From Adiantum capillus-veneris (lineage: Eukaryota; Streptophyta; Polypodiopsida; Polypodiales; Pteridaceae), in NCBI GenBank assembly GCA_014529385.2, contig CM043959.1, positions 1,055,358 through 1,119,357 on the forward strand: a stretch of DNA of 64,000 bases. The letters run 5' to 3'. The position numbers and the translations under genes are program-made. Each line of letters opens with the position of its first letter. Position 1 is the first letter of the stretch. The notes under the pieces are model-generated. The model was not told the origin of the DNA, did no database searches, and worked only from the letters and a program-made list of their open reading frames with translations. Positions 26,487-36,696 of this stretch are shown in pieces.

Positions 26487-26702
26487 TGAAGTCGCGGAGC
26501 GGAGCGTGGGTCGACTCTCTCTCTCACACACACACACAGCTTACACAGTACACAGTACACAGAGATCTGTTAGAGGGTTATCTCCCAATTCCTTAGTATT
26601 CACAAAGAATATGTTAGTATATACAAAGAGTTAGAGGTAAGTGAGTTAGGCGGGCGGCCGGCCATATCCGCATAAGAGGCCACTTGGGCTTTAATCCCAA
26701 CA
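26487..26702 (-). repeat. Copia 5' LTR
   Basis: This is the primer-proximal LTR, 216 bp like its partner. The outer boundary is confirmed by the CTGTG target duplication at 26703-26707. Confidence 0.95.
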
Positions 26703-26707
26703 CTGTG

Positions 26708-27518
26708 GAGGAGGGTCCACAGATGCTTCGACCCCTCCTCGCTCACGACCCCCGTCCTACCCAGGAATACCTCTCGACACACCTCTTGGCACACCTCGGA
26801 CACCTTGGGGGGCACACGATCCTAGTGCCTCCAAGCTCTATACTGTACGGGCAGATGGTTCTGTTGACATGGATAGAGTCGGGACTGAGATGAGACAGCA
26901 GATTCGCCAGCTCATGGAGCTGCAATTTTCGAACAGCCTTCTGACGTCTTGGGGTGAGTACGAAAAGGACAAAGTCAATTACATAGTGGAGACCATCCTG
27001 AGAGAGTACCAGCCTGCTCCGGGTTCAAACGTTGTTCCGAGGAGGTGGATCAAGGGTGTTGCACGGGACACCCTGAAACATCGATGAGATGCAGCTCGGA
27101 AGGCTTTCAGGACCGGCTCGCCGAAGCCTTCGGGCATCCCACACGAGACGTGGCTGCAGATCAGGGAGAATGAGCGGACAACGGACACGTGGTTTAGACA
27201 GCAGCGTGAGGCCACGCAAATACGACAGAGGACCAGGGGGACATCTCATCTTGACAGCGGAGGCTTCGACACCTTTCGCTATGAGTTTGTGAGTTTCTAA
27301 TCCAATCTTAACTATGGCGTTTTTTAAAACGCGATGAATCATGTATTCTTATTACTTTGATTTTTGTATAAACGCAGAATCTTGCGATGCATCGAGCTCT
27401 GACATGCCAGGAGGAGTCAGATGGATATCGCAAAGGTATCTATGAAGTATTGAATGAGCTTGATGCTTCAGGAGAGCCTGTAGACTGGGAGGCCTTACAG
27501 TCTCGCTGATCGCTTGAG
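26708..27518 (+). pseudogene. Second CACTA gene (TNPA-like) of element C, middle exons
   Basis: It continues the gene cut by the copia element. A Pro/Gly-rich start leads into RVGTEMRQQIRQLMEL…ILREYQPAP…WIKGVARDTLKHR, then a TGA (27085-27087, expected CGA), then DAARKAFRTGSPKPSGIPHETWLQIRE…TSHLDSGGFDTFRYEF and a GT intron near 27291. After the acceptor near 27378 comes NLAMHRALTCQEESDGYRKGIYEVLNELD…ALQSR, a second TGA (27507-27509) and SLE. The spacing matches the B gene (ISRMRGICSQLFRHYIL…KWKQQKDAARARVEAGSSHHLGSGGWASFEADF). An intron donor follows at 27519, and element B inserted 15 bp into it. Confidence 0.75.
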
Positions 27519-27533
27519 GTGAGACGTTAATAT

Positions 27534-27735
27534 CACTACAAGAGGCTACTCATATTAGCGACGCTCACACAGCGACCCTCAAAAGAAAAATTCCCGGCGT
27601 CGCTATGAGCGTCGCAAATTTACAAGTATATTTGCGACGCTCATAGTGACGCTCATAGCGACGTCGACTGGGCTAAAAAAATAACAGAGAGCGCCCAAAA
27701 ACTCAGATCTCAGATTTGAGTTTTTCGGCGTCCTC
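27534..27735 (+). repeat. Left terminal and subterminal repeats of CACTA-B
   Basis: CACTACAAGAGGCTA is followed by alternating AGCGACGCTC and GCGTCGCTATGAGCGTCGC words. The region is nearly the same as 5925-6125 of A, with small indels. Confidence 0.9.
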
Positions 27736-27754
27736 AAGCAAGGAGCAGGTAACG

Positions 27755-27759
<5 letters not shown>

Positions 27760-27791
<32 letters not shown>

Positions 27792-27793
27792 CT

Positions 27794-27837
<44 letters not shown>

Positions 27838-27908
27838 AGAGGAAGGAGAGCCAGGTATGCTCCTTCCCTCTCCTCACTCTCATGTTCCCTTCCCCTCTTT
27901 CTCTCTCC

Positions 27909-28007
<99 letters not shown>

Positions 28008-28230
28008 AACATAAACAAAAACGCACACACACATACATAAACAAAGAATGCACACACACATTGAGAGAGGAAAAGAGAGAGAGAGCATGCATAAACAAAA
28101 AACGCACACATTGAGAGAGGAAAAGAGAGAGAGAACATGCATAAACAAAAAACGCACACATTGAGAGAGGAAAAGAGAGAGAAAACATGCATAAACAAAA
28201 AAACGCACACACATTGAGAGAGAAAGAGAG
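27760..28230. repeat. CT/CA/GA microsatellites and 50-bp minisatellite of CACTA-B
   Basis: (CT)n, (CA)n (27796-27833), (CT)n, (CA)n (27928-27954) and (GA)n (about 27955-28003) are followed by about four ~50-bp units containing catgcataaacaaaaaacgc and acattgagagaggaaaag. This is the mirror of 5481-5891 in A. Long ORFs here are repeat artefacts. Confidence 0.93.
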
Positions 28231-28627
28231 AGAAACTAATTAAACGTCGTAGGAAACTAATTAAAATTAAAAGACCTAAAGATCTAGCCGACGAGGAGTT
28301 GAACTCAAGACCTATTATTCAAGAGGGAAATGGCATAACCAATCTATCATACTTGGCATGGGTGATAGAAAGGTTATACCATTTATCTCTTTTTATTGGC
28401 ACACACATCCACACACGTGCACACACACAAGAAGAAGAGAGTTATAACGTCGTAGGAAACTATCCTAAAAGACGTTAAAGATTAGGTTAGATGTAGACTT
28501 ACGTTAAATTAGATTTAGGTTTATTTAAGTTAAATTAGATTAGATTTAGGTTTATTTTTAATTAGATTTACGTTTATTTACGCTAGATTTAGATTTACGT
28601 TATATTAGATTAGATTTAGGTCTCATA

Positions 28628-28981
28628 GACTGCGATGCCTACATGAAGCGGGTGAAGAAAGCCCTCAATGGAATATAGGGTATTGCTGCCTTCACTCATG
28701 GTGGGCTCCGTCGATCCAAAAGTACTGGTGAAATGTCTTCAGAAGATAGGGAAGAAGGTGGATCTTCAGGGCGGCAAGAGTCACTACATCCTCGACACAA
28801 TGACCATCTAGACAACCTCTAGTCATTCAACAACAACTTCAAAGTTAGTAACAAGAGCAAGAACGGTCTAAAGGGCCAATTGCTGTCGTTAGATGTGGAT
28901 GGAGATGAGGCAGCGTCATCGCCGGAAGTTAACTCTCACATCTTTAGTGATGAGAATGCCAACTCTTGCCGAGTTATGTGA
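28628..28981 (+). pseudogene. Captured fragment resembling a plant HMA-domain (HIPP-like) protein, copy B
   Basis: It has the same reading frame as 4748-5099 in A, with the same two TAG stops and a terminal TGA at 28979-28981. It begins DCDAYMKRVKKALNGI, so the second cysteine of the CxxC metal site present in A is changed to Tyr here. GGLRRSKSTGE, an acidic/Ser stretch, FNNNFKVSNKSKNGLKGQ and DVDGDEAASSPEVN follow. Degenerate TAAATCTAA-type repeats flank it on both sides. Confidence 0.45.
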
Positions 28982-29439
28982 AAAATTATGTGTTAAATCA
29001 GTTTTAAGGTTCTTATAATCCCTGTTAGTTTAGTTCTTTGTTTTTAATATAACATAATTTACGTTAGATTTAGATTTATGTTATATTAGATTAGACTTAG
29101 GTTTATTTAGGTTTACCCACACACACACATACACACACACACAAGAAGAAGAGAGTTTTAACGTCGTAGGAAACTATCCCAAAAGACGTTAAAGATTAGG
29201 TTAGATGTAGACTTACGTTAAATTAGATTTAGGTTTATTTTTAGTTAGATTTACGTTTATTTAGATTTACGCTTATTTATGTTAGATCGAGTCCACGCAA
29301 GAATTACTTACGGTTTAGGGTTTAGAGTTAGACGAACAGTGAAAAGATCTACTGTGAAAAGATGTTAAGATGCTGTGAAGTGCTACAGCTAGAGAAGAGG
29401 CAAAGGGGTTTTGTTCACTACATGCAATATCATGTAGAC

Positions 29440-29574
29440 GTGGGTCTGTAGATTTCTTGTACCCACAAATATAGGTATTGACCAATAAAGACGAGATTAT
29501 AACCCGGTGGTTCTGATCTCCGTGCACCTCTAGACCGAGGTGTGCGGGGATTGGACATGACTAGAGAATGTGAG

Positions 29575-29628
<54 letters not shown>
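29440..29628 (+). promoter_or_regulatory. Conserved 5' leader block with hairpin (copy B) and GA tract
   Basis: GACCAATAAAGACGAGATT is followed by an 11-bp stem 29520-29530 / 29537-29547 around loop TAGACC. Two of the pairs are G·U-type, so the stem is stronger evidence for RNA than for a DNA palindrome. A (GA)n tract (29576-29628) and then the transposase ATG at 29693 follow. Confidence 0.55.
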
Positions 29629-29630
<2 letters not shown>

Positions 29631-29692
29631 GACGAAGAATGCCAATAGAATATTAAATTTTTTGTCCAGGTTATAAGATTTTTATCCTCATT

Positions 29693-32600
29693 ATGAGTAG
29701 TGACGAGGATATGGTACCGTCCAACCGAAACACCTATCTCTCAACGAGGGTTTATGTCCTTGTAATCAATGCAAGCATGTTGTGCGACGGACAAGACGTG
29801 TTTCTTTGCAGCACGTTCGCGAATTTGGCGAGTTCGATCCATCTATTATAGATCGAGTTGTTGCCAATTATAACTCGTCGGACTCTGACGCTGGCCAACA
29901 AGCAGCAATCTTGCAACCCAATAGACGTGTTCGCAGGCGCTTTGGTCAAGCAGCATATGTGAGGCCACAAGATGTAGCCTCTGACAGCTTGGGGGATGAT
30001 CATGCAGAGCACATTCCCAACGAGGCAATGTTTGAGCCCGAGATTGATGAAATGATCGAGACGATCATGGATTCAGAAAGGCTTATCTATGATGATATGA
30101 AAAGTGAAGCCGATACGCCATTGTATAATGGAGCACGTATGTCTAGATTGAAAGCACTCCTGGTTCTTCTCAACATGCAGGCAAAGTTTGGATGGAGTGA
30201 CACTAGCGTCACAACGCTTTTCAGGTGATCTATTACAATTAGTTTACTTTAATAAAACTCTAAATGTATAATGATCTGATAGATTTTTACACGACTGTAT
30301 CGTATTTTTATGTTGTGTAGATTGCTTAAAGAGCACATACTACCAGCTGACAATGTGATGCCAGATTCCCGAGATGAAGCAAGAAAGATTTTGCGAAACT
30401 TGGGGATGGATTACAATTCTATCCACGCTTGTCCTAATGACTGCATTCTTTTCAGAGGGGAATACATAGACATGGAGAAGTGTCCGAAATGTGATTCCGA
30501 AAGATATCGAGTAGATCTCCACGGGACAAAAATTCCACAAAAGGTTTTGCGACATTTTCCTCTGCTTCCTCGCATCAAGCATTTCTTCGAATGTAAGTCC
30601 ATGGCCGCCCTAGCATCATGGCATGAGGAGAATAAATCTTCGGATGGTGTGCTACGAATTCCTGCAGATTGCGCAGCCTGGAAACATATAGATGGAACAT
30701 TGTCGGATTTTGCCAGGGAAGCTCGAAATTTGCGCTTAGGCTTGGCTATGGATGGCGTAAATCCATTTGGTCAAAGATCAACATCTTACAGTGTATGGCC
30801 CGTTATCATCGTCAACTACAACATTCCCCCGTGGTTGACTACGAAGAAGGGGCACCTATGGCTAAGCTTGATTGTGCCAGGGCGATATAAAGTGGGGAAT
30901 ATGGATGTGTATCTTTGTCCACTATTGGAAGAGCTACAACAATTGTGGATTGGCATAGAGGTGGTGGATATGAGCCGACACACAGGACGACCGAATGCTT
31001 TGATAAGAGGCATTCTAATGTGGACCATGCATGACTATCTCGGGCTAACAGAATGCTCAGGTGATCTATTGACACTCCTCACTCAGACACTGTAAATCTT
31101 GTTTTTTCCCATAGTTGATCTATTATCATGTGTATACATGCAGGGCTTCAAACAAGCGGATACAGAGCATGTGTCACATGTGGACCTAGACTGAATGCAC
31201 GTAGGGCGCCCTCACTGAAGAAGCAAATCTACGAAGGTCATCAAGCGTATCTTCCAGAGAATCATGTGTTACGCGACGGCTTTTTGGGAAGAGAGCCACC
31301 AAGGATGTCTGCACAAGCATGGTTAGAGCAGAAGGAGATGTGCGATGACGGATTGCCTCCAGGGATGAAGAGACTATCTCTATGGTACGAGTTACCATAC
31401 TGGCCCCGACTCATGATCAATCACTGCTCGATCCAATGCACATATTCAAGAATGTGGGTAATCTACTATGGGACCATCTGACCGGCAAGAAAGATACTTT
31501 GGGAGCTAGAGTTGACCTTAGAAATGTGGATCGTATGGAGCAATATTGGCCGCAAACAGCGTCTGATGGATCGATAAAACTCCCTAAAGCACCATGGATT
31601 TTCACAGGAGCCCAAGAACGCAAAGTAAAAGAGACCATTCGATCTTTGCGGACCCCCACTGGCGTAATGCACTCGCTCCGAACGTGTTTTACTAAAGAAG
31701 GAAAGCTTACCGATTTGAAGTCACACGATTGGCATAAAATGTGTCAGGTACGTTCATAGTGGACTTTAATATCATTGCATAAAATGTGGACTTTAATATC
31801 ATTGCTGCACATACTTTATAGTTTATTTTACCGGTTGCCATTGAGGGATGTTTGTCTCTCGACATCCGTAAAACAATCTACAAACTTGCAAAGCTGGTGC
31901 AATGGATCTCACAAAAGGAGATCAACGTAGACTCCATACCATTCGCCAAACTAAATGCTGCGGAGCTTGTGTGCATGGTTGAGAAACATTTTCGTACTAC
32001 CATGCTAACCATTCAGGTGCATCTTCTTGTTCACATAGTTGATGAGGTGGAAATAGCTGGCACAGTTCATTCCAGATGGATGTTCTTCTTAGAATGTTTC
32101 ATGAAAACGCTTAAGGGATATGTGCGTCAAAAGGCACGTCCGGAGGGTAGCATGGCAGAAGGTTGGTTGGTATCAGAGTCCCTAGTGTACATTGGAGAGT
32201 GGCTAGACGGATTTGATAAAGCCCGGGACACGCTATGGCGAACCATAGATGATGAGCGCATATCTGGGATTGTCATGTGCAATCTCGGTGTTGAGAAGAA
32301 GATGACGGAAGATCTAGAGGCTAAAATCAACCGATTTTGCATGCTTCACAATCCAGTGATGCAAAAGTGGATTTCACAATATGAGGATGCAAAGCAAGAG
32401 CGACAAAGGGCACGAATTGAGTGGAGACGGGGAAGACGACCACCGATGCACTATCCGACGGTTCTGGAGAGCCTACCAACCTTCATGAGCTTAAGATGGT
32501 TGCACAACCAATTGAAAAGCGCACAACAATGTGGTGACGAAGTGACTGAGGAAGAGTGGGAGTACTCTCGGGGTTGCGCGACCAAGGTAAGTTTGCAATG

Positions 32601-33419
32601 TACGACTAGCTAGTGACTTTATTTCTAAACGTTTGAACGGCCACTCATAATCTTTGTTCGTTGTAGTATAAGTCATACACAGCAGCATGGTGTAAAGGTC
32701 GACATTTTAGGATGGAACGAATCGACAAAAAGCGTTTTACTCAAGATTGTGGAATTATGGCAAAATTTGAACAGTCTAGTCGACGACGTTCCTCTGATGC
32801 AGATCTTGTGGTGGCGGAACTCACTTACTTCGGCACGCTGCAAGAGATTTTGAGGATCGATTACAGAGGATTTTTTGTCGACTTGTTCGACGTGCAATGG
32901 TTCAAGATAATCATGGAGGGTCGCAACGCTACTGTGCGTAGAGGAGAGTCTGGTTTTCTTGAGGTGGATTCTACTAAGAAATGGACTGACCTAAGAGACA
33001 CTTTCGTACTACCAGAGCATTGTGAACAAGTAAGTATGTAAATAGTTAACATCCCCCTTTTACAAGTTATGTGCTTGAAAGCTCTCATGTAAGTTATGTG
33101 GCTCTGGCAGGTAATATTTCATCCTACAAAGTCTACATCAAACTGGTGGTACGTCATAGAGGTAGCCCCTCGTAGTGCAAGGACGTATGAAGGCTACCAT
33201 GTGCCAATCACAACGGCATCAATGGAGGAGATCAGAGAAGATGCTCAATCAGAAGCCGCTGCGATGGTGCCAGACGAGCATCAAGATGCTACTACTCTAT
33301 ATGGGGTGCATGCAGAGGAGCTACAAAATCAAACAGAGGATATGTGTTTAAACGGAGAGCTATATATAGATATAGGAAGTTATACTGAGTTATGCGAGGA
33401 TGAGAGAGAGATCTCTTAA
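29693..33419 (+). pseudogene. TNP2-type CACTA transposase of element B, two frameshifts
   Basis: The ATG at 29693 is followed by six exons. Introns by GT/AG and frame are 30225-30320, 31061-31143, 31748-31821, 32587-32666 and 33030-33110; the stop is TAA, 33417-33419. Landmarks are GMDYNSIHACPNDCILF…CPKCDSERY, LGLAMDGVNPFGQRS, WLSLIVPGRYKVGNMDVYL, LMWTMHDY, DPMHIFKNVGNLLWDHLTG, LLVHIVDEVEIAGTVHSRWM…FMKTLKGYVRQKARPEGSM and FDVQWFKIIMEGRNATV, plus an acidic tail. Relative to A, one base is missing near 29750, which destroys the N-terminal CPCNQC motif frame, and one near 31425, just before LLDPMHIFKN. Apart from these the frame is open. Families of this type cut and paste CACTA elements. Confidence 0.92.
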
Positions 33420-33691
33420 AGCCACAAATATTGTATTTGAACAATTTTGCTTCGTGTTGTAAAAGCTCTGGCTCTCTAAGTACCTTCCATGGTGTATAAC
33501 GCTCTTTTCTACTCGCGCTCACATCTTTTGATTGAAAATTCTGAGTTTTTGACTTGCCTCTTCTATCACTCAATTCATTGCGTCATTGTATTTATATGCG
33601 TCATTACGTCATTGTATTTAATGGTCTTTGCGTCATTGTCTACTCTATTCATTCAATATTAAGTTTAAATATTAGTGTGTTTAATGCAGGT

Positions 33692-35001
33692 ATGGATGAT
33701 GAGGAGTTTCTTTCTTCTTTGTCACCGCAGCAGAGACAGTGGTACGTGGAGCGTCATCGCTCTGGCACATCATCGCGCGTTCCTACTCCATCCGCATCTC
33801 CCTCTCTTTCGGAGCATTCGGCGCGCTCCGAAGCTTCGGCGTGGACGAGACGAGCTTCACACTCGTCTAGACACCGGCGCTCTAGTGGTGGCGGTGGCGG
33901 TTGTTGTGGGGATTCCGCCACCGATGCCTCCACACCGCCTCGTGTTCGACGAGGCTCTTTACCCTCCCCTTCTTTGCCCGCCCCCACACCAGCCACAGCA
34001 TCGCCATCTACACCAGGTTTTGGACGGCTGACTGTTCCTAGCAGCTACACACCTCTACCTACTCCGCTAGGAGCCACTCCACTCGACACTCCTCGCTTCG
34101 GGGCCCAGACGCCGATGGAGACACCTGACGTCCGTACCCCCATCGACACGCCGCTAGAGACCCCTGCCGGGACACCTAGGTTCACGCGTCACCGGCCAGA
34201 GGGCTTGCCTTACTTCGTCGACTTCAGCGGCGGCATCATCATGGATGATGACGGCAAGAAGGTGATCTCGCGCATGCGTGGTATTTGCTCTCAGCTGTTT
34301 AGACACTACATACTAAACAAATGGAGTGAAGTACCAAGTGATTTAAAAAACAGAGTCATCAGCATACTTCATGATGAGTTTCCCGTTCCAACACGGGATC
34401 AGCGCTTCAATGAAGACCTGATGAAGATTTGAATGCGCGAATACTGCAAACACAAGCGTTCCGAAGTGCAAAAAGCAATCAAGCATGGGTGGAACAGGCC
34501 AGATTGGCTGGCCAAAGAAGATTGGAAGAATGCGAAGAAATCAGCGCGCGAGAATCCCGACAAGTGGAAGCAACAAAAGGATGCAGCCAGAGCGCGAGTA
34601 GAGGCAGGGAGCTCGCACCACTTGGGGAGCGGTGGATGGGCATCATTTGAGGCCGATTTTGTAAGTGTTTTCGCATTGCTCTTTATGCTCGATAGTTTAG
34701 GGTTTATGAGTTTTTTAATTCTAACATAATGAATTCTTTGTATGTTTTGACAGTGGTCGATGACAGGACGTGATCCCACACCGTACGAGCGCGAGTACGC
34801 AGGCAGGAAGGGCTTAAACGCCCTGATGGACATTCTCAGTTCTCGCGGTGGCATGGTTAGTATTAGGGTTTACTCTTTTCTATTTTTTGTATTGTTTTAT
34901 AAATGTCGTTATATGTTTATACTTACTGAAAGCTGTCTTATTGTCTTTTTTTGTAGAATCTGATAGATACGCCGCTTGGACGCGATGAGACGTCTGACTA
35001 G
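33692..35001 (+). pseudogene. Second CACTA gene (TNPA-like) of element B, one in-frame TGA
   Basis: The ATG at 33692 lies two bases after a 3' splice acceptor. The N-terminal half is Ser/Arg-rich (SRHRRSSGGGGGC), then a Thr-Pro repeat region (TPLPTPLGATPLDTP…METPDVRTPIDTPLETP). The C-terminal half is helical and basic (GGIIMDDDGKKVISRMRG…EVQKAIKHGWNRPDW…KWKQQKDAARARVEAGSSHH), typical of the plant CACTA 'transposase-associated' second protein. Introns are 34661-34753 and 34856-34956; the stop is TAG, 34999-35001. A TGA at 34430-34432 interrupts exon 1 in a place where C reads through. The protein probably binds the subterminal repeats, by analogy with maize TNPA; this is not shown here. Confidence 0.75.
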
Positions 35002-35379
35002 ACGACGTCAGTTTAGCCGTAGCTAGATAGCATTAGTTTAGGGTTTCTCATAGCTTATGTATCATGAGACGGATTTTATACGTCTTTTTAAACCATGTAT
35101 ATTATTACATTTGTCACCGCAGTTCATTTTGCCACTCAATTCTTTATGCCTATGATGTTGTACAATTGTCATTATTACATTTGCCATTCAATTCATTTTG
35201 CCTATGATGTGTACAATTGTCAATTTTACGCTCGTCAATTTTGCAAACAATGCGTCTTGTGGGTGACTATTTTGGGTCTATTATCTACCCTTGCACTTTT
35301 TTTTAAAAGTGAATCAAGTACAATATGGTTGATGGGTGGCAGGGCATTCAATGCCCTGTCACCAAAAAAAAAATCTCTC

Positions 35380-35650
35380 AGGCGTCGCTATAAACGTCGC
35401 TATTTATGGCTCTGTAGCGTCGCTATGAGCGTCGCTATAGACTTCTGTGTAAACGTCGCTATAACCGTCGCTATGACAGTCACTATGAGCGTCGCTATGA
35501 GCGTCTCTATATAGCGACGCTTATAGCGACGGTCATAGCGACGGTTATAGCGACGCTATTAGCGACGGTTTTAGCGACGCCGGGGGTTATAAAAACCCAG
35601 TGTATTTTCGTCGCTAACAGCGTCACAAGAGCACACAACCTCTTGTAGTG
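35380..35650 (+). repeat. Right subterminal repeats and terminus of CACTA-B
   Basis: More than fifteen copies of GCGTCGCTAT or its complement occur, first mostly in one orientation (35384-35510) then in the other (35512-35585), so the region can fold back on itself. It ends with CCTCTTGTAGTG. Confidence 0.92.
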
Positions 35651-35726
35651 TATGTGAGTTGATTTAATTAAGTAAGTATATGTGAAGTAATATCAATACT
35701 AATTTTGTGAGTTGTCCTATGTGCAG

Positions 35727-35777
35727 GTTGCGATGCTTAGTCATCAGTGGACCGGATTTCATATATATGCTTTGTGA
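35727..35777 (+). pseudogene. Second CACTA gene (TNPA-like) of element C, last exon
   Basis: After acceptor …gtcctatgtgcag (ends 35726) the frame of 27518 continues as VAMLSHQWTGFHIYAL and stops at TGA 35775-35777. The intron it closes begins at 27519 and now contains the whole of element B. Confidence 0.65.
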
Positions 35778-35799
35778 GACACAGATATGATTCTGTGTC

Positions 35800-36060
35800 T
35801 CTTTTTTGTATAGACATATGTATATGGTTATGGTTATTGTTCAGACAATTATTGTTTTCCTTATGGTTATGGTTATTGTCATTGTCATTGTATAGACATG
35901 GTTATTTCTCCTATTTTTGTATAGACATAGTTATGGTTCAGGTTTTGTTTATGGTTATGTTTAACTTTCTGGTTATGCTTATGGTTATTGTTAATTTTGT
36001 TTATGGTTTTGATCAAAGTGGTTATGATCGGTTATGGTTTTAAGTTATGGTTATGCTTTT
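35800..36060. repeat. Degenerate TTATGG / GGTTATTG tract in CACTA-C 3' region
   Basis: About 25 imperfect copies of ttatggttatg(g)tt-like words occur. It lies between the second gene and the subterminal repeats of C and is likely a degenerate minisatellite. Confidence 0.75.
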
Positions 36061-36339
36061 AAGTTGGTACGATTATGGTTTTGCACAAAGTTCATTTCAT
36101 TTCTTTCATTGGCTTTAAATCTCATGTGAAATCCTATGTGAATAGCATGTAGGAGACGTATACATGATATGGTTTTTTTTAAAAAAGTTTATGTAAAAAC
36201 AAAGGGAACTCTGCTGAAATTTTTGCGCGCGGGAGCATGGTTGATTTTGGCAGAGGGCGGGAAGTCTGGCTGTAGTTGTGTCCATCTTTTAACTGGGCAC
36301 AGGCCAGGCTACCTGCCCTCTGTCCAATATTTTTTTTTT

Positions 36340-36471
36340 CTGTTATGATCGTCGCTATATACGTCGCTATCTGCGTCGCAAATAGCGATAGTTTTACAGG
36401 GACAGATATTGACGCAAATAGCGATGCAGTGCGTCGATATCTGCGTCGATGACACCTTTTTTTGTTTAGTG
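36340..36471 (+). repeat. Right subterminal repeats and terminus of CACTA-C
   Basis: It contains both word types: CGTCGCTAT (A/B-like, near 36353-36385) and GCGTCGATAT (C-like, near 36431-36450). It then ends …ttttgtttagtg. The ATC target duplication follows. Confidence 0.85.
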
Positions 36472-36474
36472 ATC

Positions 36475-36674
36475 GCACCCGTATCCCGATGGTAGCTCTC
36501 CATAATCTTGGAGTGCGTCTGAGTCAAAAACTGCATGGCATCTTGCACCGCATCCCAATCATAACCTGATTCTTCTCTGCTTCATCCGTCATAACGTTCC
36601 AACAATCGCTGCATTGCTCTTTCATAGCATAGGAAAGCAACCTCCACATTAAACCATGCCTTTAACGAGGCCAT
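36475..36674 (-). pseudogene. N-terminal half of the retroelement-like ORF interrupted by CACTA-C
   Basis: The ATG at 36674-36672 opens MASLKAWFNVEVAFLCYERAM…, with a TGA at 36584-36582 (probably from CGA), then DWDAVQDAMQFLTQTHSKIMESYHRDTGA. That last codon block is exactly where CACTA-C inserted. The frame continues at 8262 downward. The start lies about ten bases from a primer binding site, as expected for a gag-type ORF. Confidence 0.6.
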
Positions 36675-36682
36675 ATTCAAAA

Positions 36683-36694
36683 GCTCTGATACCA
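36683..36694 (-). promoter_or_regulatory. Primer binding site of LTR element X
   Basis: Minus-strand TGGTATCAGAGC is followed outward by TGTTACGG (36697 onward on the plus strand), the end of an LTR. This marks a minus-strand LTR element whose gag-like ORF is 36674-36475 plus 8262-8080. Confidence 0.85.
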
Positions 36695-36696
36695 AA

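Larger units (their letters stand above)
21180..26702 (-). mobile_element. Ty1/copia LTR retrotransposon, young and nearly intact
   Basis: Two 216-bp LTRs (21180-21395 and 26487-26702) begin TG and end CA and differ at only two positions by eye. Five-base target duplications CTGTG lie at 21175-21179 and 26703-26707. On the minus strand the order is 5' LTR, primer binding site, ~1 kb leader, gag-pol, polypurine tract, 3' LTR. It interrupts the second gene of CACTA-C in its glycine run, so it is younger than C. Confidence 0.97.
27534..35650 (+). mobile_element. CACTA transposon B, complete
   Basis: Length is 8,117 bp. Termini CACTACAAGAGG (27534) and CCTCTTGTAGTG (35650) are flanked by TAT target duplications (27531-27533, 35651-35653). 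It holds subterminal GCGTCGCTAT repeats at both ends, microsatellites, an HMA-like captured fragment, the leader hairpin, a six-exon transposase gene and a second gene. It lies inside an intron of CACTA-C's second gene, so it is younger than C. It is a close inverted copy of A. Its transposase has two single-base deletions, so it would need help from another source to move. Confidence 0.97.

Noticed and set aside
27603-28214. 203-codon minus-strand ORF
   Set aside because: It runs through the CACTA-B terminal repeats and microsatellites; the mirror copy in A is disrupted.
33754-33996. Minus-strand ORF opposite the second CACTA gene
   Set aside because: It is a shadow of the GC-rich coding strand, with no independent support.
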